From Hippasteria phrygiana (taxonomy: Eukaryota; Echinodermata; Asteroidea; Valvatida; Goniasteridae): a DNA stretch of 64,000 bases. Position numbers and translations under genes: made by a program. Below the pieces are notes generated by a model. It was not told the origin of the DNA. It saw nothing but the letters and a program-made list of their open reading frames with translations, and ran no database searches. The first letter of the stretch is position 1. Every line of letters begins with the position of its first letter. The stretch covers positions 41,342-105,341 of the forward strand of contig JAZGUH010001185.1 in NCBI GenBank assembly GCA_037893225.1. Reading direction: 5' to 3'. Positions 58,463-64,000 of this stretch are shown one piece after another.

Positions 58463-60493
58463 ATTTTGTGTGGTGCACACGTAAACCCTTTTCGATTTAC
58501 CCAACTCAAATAGCGCCCTCATGCTGTATCCATAGTATCTCAAGAAAGCAATTTTTTGTGCAAACCTTGACATCAAGTTTTCATGTTGCATTTGTAAAAT
58601 AGCGTACATTCTGAAAAGCGCCCAAGGTTTATGAAAATCCTAGCGGTCCCCACAACATAACATTTTGAGGGGTACTGATTAATTAAAAAAAATCTAGATC
58701 CTTTCCCCCATTTTGAGACACGGATGTACGCCACTGCGTTTAACCATCTGCGTTTAATCAATGATCTGTTGCATCTTTTGAATCGATTTGGGGACTGCAA
58801 TGTCACCGAAAGCCATATAAAAATCGAAGTTAAAAGGGGGCATCCTCCGCTCTTTTAAACGACACGACACTTTTTTATTATGTGTACGTAGTTTGATTTT
58901 AATTTTAGACAGACCACCCACGTTTCCGAGATAAATTATCATGCGTGACAGAAACGCAGATATTAAAGATGTCCTTCTTAGTTTCCATAGATAAAAAAGA
59001 CGTCTATCCGTTTTACAGGGGTCTTTCGGTATCACTGTAGTAGATGCTTAAAATGAAACAAAAAATCTCTGACCTATTTCCTGGTCCCTGGGAATTAAAT
59101 ATTTTTTCCCTCTTTCTTTCACCAAAAAAGGAAAATTGAAACAGACGCATAATTCTCGATTAAAGTCGATGAAAAAACGCAACATGGGGTAATATTGTTA
59201 ATTATTAGCAATGTCAGGTTCATGCATTATGCCTGCAATACATACATTTTGGAACATCGCTTAAAGTTCCCGATAATCCTAGCCGCCCAAATTCTATTTT
59301 CCTGCGTACATGTAAGAATAAACGAAACTATTCTGATGGTTGCTTGAATAACATTCAAGATTTTAAAAACAAAACCGTGTCAAAGATTTCGCATATATTT
59401 TGGTCGATCATATCTAACTTCTACAGTTCCCGATGCAAGCCAGACGATACTGAAACCGAGTAAAGTTCTTTGACGCATTTCCCGTATTTCACAATTCACT
59501 CTCCCGCTGCCCTTTCAGGGGCGGATCCGGGGAGGGGTCTAAACCCCCTTGCTGTGTCATTTTTGGGGGATGGGGCGGGGTAAGCTTACTGACTGAAATT
59601 AGCCACTATTCTTTGGTCTTCTATTTAGCGGGTAAGATTTAACGGGTATAGAAAAGATTCCATCGGGTCCAGGAGCGGATTAAATGGGAGATTATGGCTT
59701 GAAATGGCGCCACCAACGTCAGAAAGAGTACCATCCAGGCCCCACCCCTCCCAACCACCCCACCCTCGCCTGTCAAATTATTTTACCGACGGGAAATGTG
59801 TTGGGGTCAAGTTTGTTTGGCAAATTTGTAGACTTTTTTGATCTCCCTAGCCCCGCAAAACCTCCCGGATCAACCCCTATTTTGACAATAAATTTGAAAG
59901 AAATAAGCCGATAACATGTCACACATGTTTGCATAGGTGTAGATCTATATCTGGAGGGGTATGGTGAGGGAAATACACCCCACTTTGTGGCTGGGAGAGG
60001 GGAGGGCCCATACGAGGCCCCGATTTCCAATACCGTAAAATACGATTAAAGTTGCTATGTCCTTGCTATTTGGGCGTGGCACCCCGAAGAATTAAATTTT
60101 AAAATTGAATAGATAATTTTGCAGAACACGTATTCAAAATTATCAGCTTTTCAATGCGATTGAACAGTAAACTCCGTGTACATTTATTTAATCGAAAAGT
60201 TAATTTAGAAACTTCGAACCAGGCGTACCGCCAATTGTTGGGTTCCCTTAGGCAGTTGTGCCAATTTCTCGTCAACGTTAAAAATCTGTGCTGTTCTTTT
60301 GGTATTCTGGTGAATAGGCCTACCGGTGCGTTAAAAAGCCAATGACCCATAAAATGTATAATTTATTATGACGGGTGCATTATTTTTTTTTGGGGGGGGG
60401 GGGGGGGGGGGACACTGCCAAAGCAGAGTCCCCTCTGCCCAAGATATTTGGTGGGGATGTGTCCCCCCCCCCCCCTCGCGATCGCCGCCCATG
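58463..60493 (-). repeat. ~2.0-kb segmental repeat, copy B (inverted)
   Basis: Reverse complement of copy A over its whole length, ending CGATCGCCGCCCATG. Small indels, and poly-G/poly-C tract lengths differ. About 30 bp of similarity to copy 3 extends further left (CACTGTGAAGTCAATGGGAG at 58440). Confidence 0.9.
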
Positions 60494-60699
60494 TGGACGT
60501 CCATGTGGACGGACATTCGTGTATTTATCTATCGTAGACAGTATCATTTCAAATTGTCGCCTGAGCGTTGTTTGTATATCGCTTTCGTTTAATACTCGAT
60601 TTTGATGACTAAAATGAGTTGCCGTTGATGTTACAGTCTTACCATCCGACGTTATTTTTTTATAAACAACTTTCATAGCAATCTGAAGTTTCATCGTTT

Positions 60700-61367
60700 T
60701 TATATTTCTCTTAATTCAGCGGTTATTTTTCTTTTTATCATCGACACGTGGGTATTGAAACATTGTTCCGGATCGTCGGTAAATAGATTTGGAACAAGTT
60801 CCCAATTTCTATAACGGTTTGCAAATCTTCTCGTTTCTTGAAAATCAGATTCTTGAAAAGTATTTGGAGATTTATATCTTTGTATAGCTTCGATGTAATC
60901 ATTTTTCAGCGCTTTATCATTTCTACCCGTAGAAATGACTTGGATATTTTTATCGTGCACGATTTGCTCGAGACTTTCTTTTGATGTTATTCTCAAATTT
61001 TTAAATTTATTATCTTCTCTTTTTATAGCTCGAATGTAGTCTTGGCGATTATAGTTGAGTTGTTGCGGGACTGTGATATTGTTTTGTTGTATGTAACTCA
61101 TTAATTCTTCTCCCGTCAACGCGTTGAGTGTTTTTATAGTTTGAATGTAATCTCGTTTAGTATACCTTGCTTGCTGAGGCACCGGTATATGGTATTCTTC
61201 AATACTACACTACGTAGTCGGGCTAAATTCCAATTTGAATAGCCTCGTAAAGTCTGTAGTTTATGGTTGACTCGTTGTGAGACTAAAATGTCTCGTTGTT
61301 CTATAAACTGTCGTAGATTTTTTAAAGACCATCTATTGTATCCAAATATCGAAGGTTGTGTGTCCAT
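60700..61367 (-). pseudogene. Gene remnant with four SAP-like repeat units, one frameshift
   Basis: I do not recognise this gene. On the minus strand an ATG at 61367 in good context (GAAATGG) opens MDTQPSIFGYNRWSLKNLRQ. The frame then carries LRGYSNWNLARLRSVV and shifts near 61190, where IEEYHIPVPQQARYTKRDYI continues in another frame to a TAA at 60700. Four units share a pattern: LxxLRxFIxxxxI.V, a short basic stretch, then DYIxxI (KRDYIQTIK, NRQDYIRAIK, KNDYIEAIQ). This is the helix-turn-helix pattern of SAP/LEM-type nucleic-acid-binding motifs. After unit four comes a ~55-residue tail with RFANRYRNWELVPN and a basic end. The break lies in a TAGTGTAGTA repeat, consistent with a small slippage indel. 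It sits between copies B and C of the segmental repeat. It could be from a selfish element or virus-derived, or a host gene exon; the sequence does not say. Confidence 0.55.
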
Positions 61368-61604
61368 TTCTATTATGGCAATATAATATTTGTTTTTTAA
61401 ATGAAAAATCAATTCTTTTTGGGCTTATAACAAATCAATTTTTGGGGTCCAAAATTTGGGCGATTCCCTTTTTTTGCAGGATTTTTGTAAATTCTGTTGG
61501 GTAGGTATACGACTACGCCCTACGAGCGTAGCTACGCGAGTACGACAGATTTGTTGCAGAATTGCCATCTCCTATAATACTGTATCTCTCAAAGTCACTT
61601 TGTT

Positions 61605-62100
61605 AAAAAGAAAATACAAGAGCACAATGTGCCTTTCAGTAGAAATCAAAAATCTTGACTGAAAATCAATTACCCAAAACAAAGCCCTCCATTTGTCCCC
61701 AAATAAGGCGTGCAGGCAAACTGTGAACAATTTCCACATTAGTAAAAAGACATTTACAATGAACATGATACTTATCTTGTATGTTTTTCGCCTCACAAAA
61801 CAAACGTGGAAGTTACAAAACAACATCAGTTTAAGACATATTTCCAGCGAAAACTCCACCGCCTACCTTACATACACCGGACAAATCTTAGACAGAGAAT
61901 ACTTCTTTTTCCAGTGAAGTGGAGATACATGTAATTAACAATCCTTAAGGGATGGGAGGTCTCGGGAGGGGGGGGGGCGTCCCCTTTCAGAATTTACTAT
62001 ACATAATGTTTAAAAGAAAGCGCTACATAATTGTCCTGCTGTTCAAACTCTATCTTTATTGAGCTTATAGGCGACAAAATAGGAGGGCGCTAATTAGGTT
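61605..62100. repeat. Segmental repeat X, copy 2 (uninterrupted)
   Basis: Matches 56770-57185 and 57583-57665 in the same orientation, and shows that the poly-G/tRNA-like block in copy 1 is an insertion. Contains GGAGGGGGGGGGCGTCCCC at the equivalent site. Confidence 0.8.
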
Positions 62101-62160
62101 TTTTCACTGTGAAGTTAATGGTTTTACACTGAGGTCAACGGGAGTTTAACTTCACACTAA

Positions 62161-64000
62161 ATTTTAGAATGGTGCATCTGTAAACCCTTTTTGATTAACC
62201 CAACTCAAATAGCGCCCTCCTGCTGTATCCATAGTATCTCAAGAAAGCAATTTTGTTATGTGCAAACCTTGACATCAAGTGTTCATGTTACATTTGTAAA
62301 ATAGCGTACATTCTGAAAAGCGCCCAAAGTTTATGAAAATCCTAGCGGTCCCCACAACATAACATTTTGAGGGGTACAGATCAATTAAAAAAAAATCTAT
62401 ATCATCCTCTCCCCATTTTATATTATTTAAGACACGGATTTACGTTACGCTACTGCGTTTAACCATCTGCGTTTAATCAATTATCTGTTGCATCTTTTGA
62501 ATCGATTTGGGGACTGCAATGTCACCGAAAGCCATCTTGAAAAAAATGACCAAATCTCGAACAAAAACATAGGCGGTCATCTTGGAAAACATTGCCCGGC
62601 ATGACATAAAAATCAAAGTTAAAAAGGGGGCATCCTCCGTCCTTTTAAACGACACGACACTATTTTTTTATTATGCGTAAAGAGTTTGAGTTTGATTTTA
62701 ATTTTAGATAGATTATGAACGCATGGAAACTAAAAGTGACCACCCACGTTTCCGAGATAAATTATCATGCGTGACAGAAACTCAGATATTAAAGATGTTT
62801 TTCTTAGTTTCCATAGATAAAAAGACGTCTTTCTCCGTTTTACAGGGGTCTTTCGGTATCACTGTAGTAGATGCTTCAACTGGAAAAAATCTCTGACCTA
62901 TTTCCTGGTCCCTGGGAATTAATTATTTTTTCCCTCTTTCTTTCACCAAAAAGAATTAAAACAGGCGCATAATTCTCGATACAAGTCGATGAAAAAAACG
63001 CAACATGGTAAATTTAATATGGTTAATTATTAGCATTGTGGTCAGGTTCATGCCTGTAATACCTTTTGGAACATCGCTTAATAGAGTTCCCGATAAACCT
63101 AGCCGCCCAAATTTAATTTCCCTGCGTTTATGCAAGAATAAACAAAACCGTTCTGATGGTTGCTTGAATAACATTCAAGATTTTAAAAACAAAACCGTGT
63201 CACAGATTTCGCATATATTTTGGTCGATCATATCTAACTTCTACAGTTCCCGATGCAAGCCAGACGATACTGAAACCGAGTAAAGTTCTTTGACGCATTT
63301 CCCGTAATTCACTCTCCCGCTGCCCTTTCAGGGGCGGATCCGGGGAGGGGTCTAAACCCCCTTGCTGTGTCATTTTTGGGGGGATGGGGCAGGGTAAGCT
63401 TACTGACTGAAATCAGCCACTATTCTTTGGTCTTTTATTTAGCGGGTAAGATTTAACGGGTATAGAAAAGATTCCATCGGGTCCAGGAGCGGATTAAATG
63501 GGAGATTATGGCTTGAAATGGCGCCACCAACGTCAGGAAGAGTACCATCCAGGCCCCACCCCTCCCAACCACCCCACCCTCGCCTGTCAAATTATTTTAC
63601 CGACGGGAAATGTGTTGGGGGTCAAGTTTGTTTGGCAAATTTGTAGACTTTTTTGATCTCCCTAGCCCCGCAAAACCTCCCGGATCAACCCCTATTTTGA
63701 CAATAAATTTGAAAGAAATAAGCCGATAACATGTCACACATGTTTGCATAGGTGTAGATCTATATCTGGAGGGGTGTGGTGAGGGAAATATCCCCCCACT
63801 TTGTGGCTGGGAGAGGGGAGGGCCCATACGAGGCCCCGATTTCCAATACCGTAAAATAAGATTAAAGTTGCTATGTCCTTGCTATTTGGGCGTGGCACCC
63901 CGAAGAATTAAATTTTAAAATTGAACAGATAATTTTGCAGAACACGTATTCAAAATATCAGCTTTCCAATGAGGTTGAACAGTAAACTCCGTGTACATTA
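62161..64000 (-). repeat. ~2.0-kb segmental repeat, copy C (cut by the window end)
   Basis: Same orientation as copy B, starting at the AATGGTGCATCTGTAAACCC equivalent of its inner edge and running off the window within the GTAAACTCCGTGTACATT segment. It contains the frame that ends SRCKPDDTETE (63251-63283), also present in copies A and B. Confidence 0.88.

Overview
The window is eukaryotic nuclear DNA. Coding exons carry GT/AG introns, genes are sparse, and most of the sequence is dispersed repeats, miniature inverted-repeat elements (MITEs), minisatellites and satellites. The one clear host gene is an RNA adenosine deaminase closest in its motifs to animal ADAR1. The mix of tRNA-derived SINEs, many short inverted-repeat elements, Tc1-type elements, poly-G/poly-C tracts and satellites suggests a marine invertebrate, perhaps an echinoderm or another non-vertebrate deuterostome. 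The species cannot be fixed from the sequence alone.

Bases 1-16,300 hold the 3' half of the ADAR gene on the + strand: five exons at 1160-1253, 10028-10299, 12053-12235, 15151-15385 and 16055-16289, all in phase, encoding 338 residues and a stop. They include the catalytic HAE motif and both zinc cysteines. The upstream exons (dsRNA-binding domains and the start of the deaminase) lie outside the window. The introns are full of repeats. Intron 2 ends in a tandem triplication (86-bp period) of the 3' splice site together with the first bases of the exon, and a long hairpin lies just upstream of it. A 24-bp minisatellite of kappaB-like GGGAATTTTCC motifs starts about 60 bp past the stop codon.

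Bases 16,300-38,600 have no convincing host gene. They hold MITEs, several with clear target-site duplications (TSDs), and a satellite of about 305 bp (22.86-33.23 kb). The satellite is split by a dead Tc1 transposon (23515-29834). That Tc1 is itself split by two younger insertions: a TA-flanked element full of ~165-bp repeats (23655-25103) and a 3.5-kb foldback-type element with ~0.9-kb inverted repeats and a perfect 6-bp TSD (25670-29195). Removing both insertions leaves 1,337 bp, a normal Tc1 size.

Bases 38,600-54,044 are three head-to-tail copies (about 4.0, 5.0 and 6.2 kb) of a composite repeat element. Each starts with the same sequence and ends in the same 7-bp-stem hairpin followed by CTAG and T, which resembles a Helitron 3' terminus. 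The bodies are long tandem arrays (subunits ~150 bp, higher-order unit ~604 bp) with very many copies of the CRE/ATF octamer TGACGTCA.

Bases 54,045-64,000 are a segmental-repeat region: a ~2.0-kb block in one orientation (54557-56644) and twice in the other (58463-60493 and 62161 to the window end). Between the last two lies a minus-strand gene remnant (61367-60700) of four SAP-like helical repeat units broken by one frameshift; I do not recognise its family.
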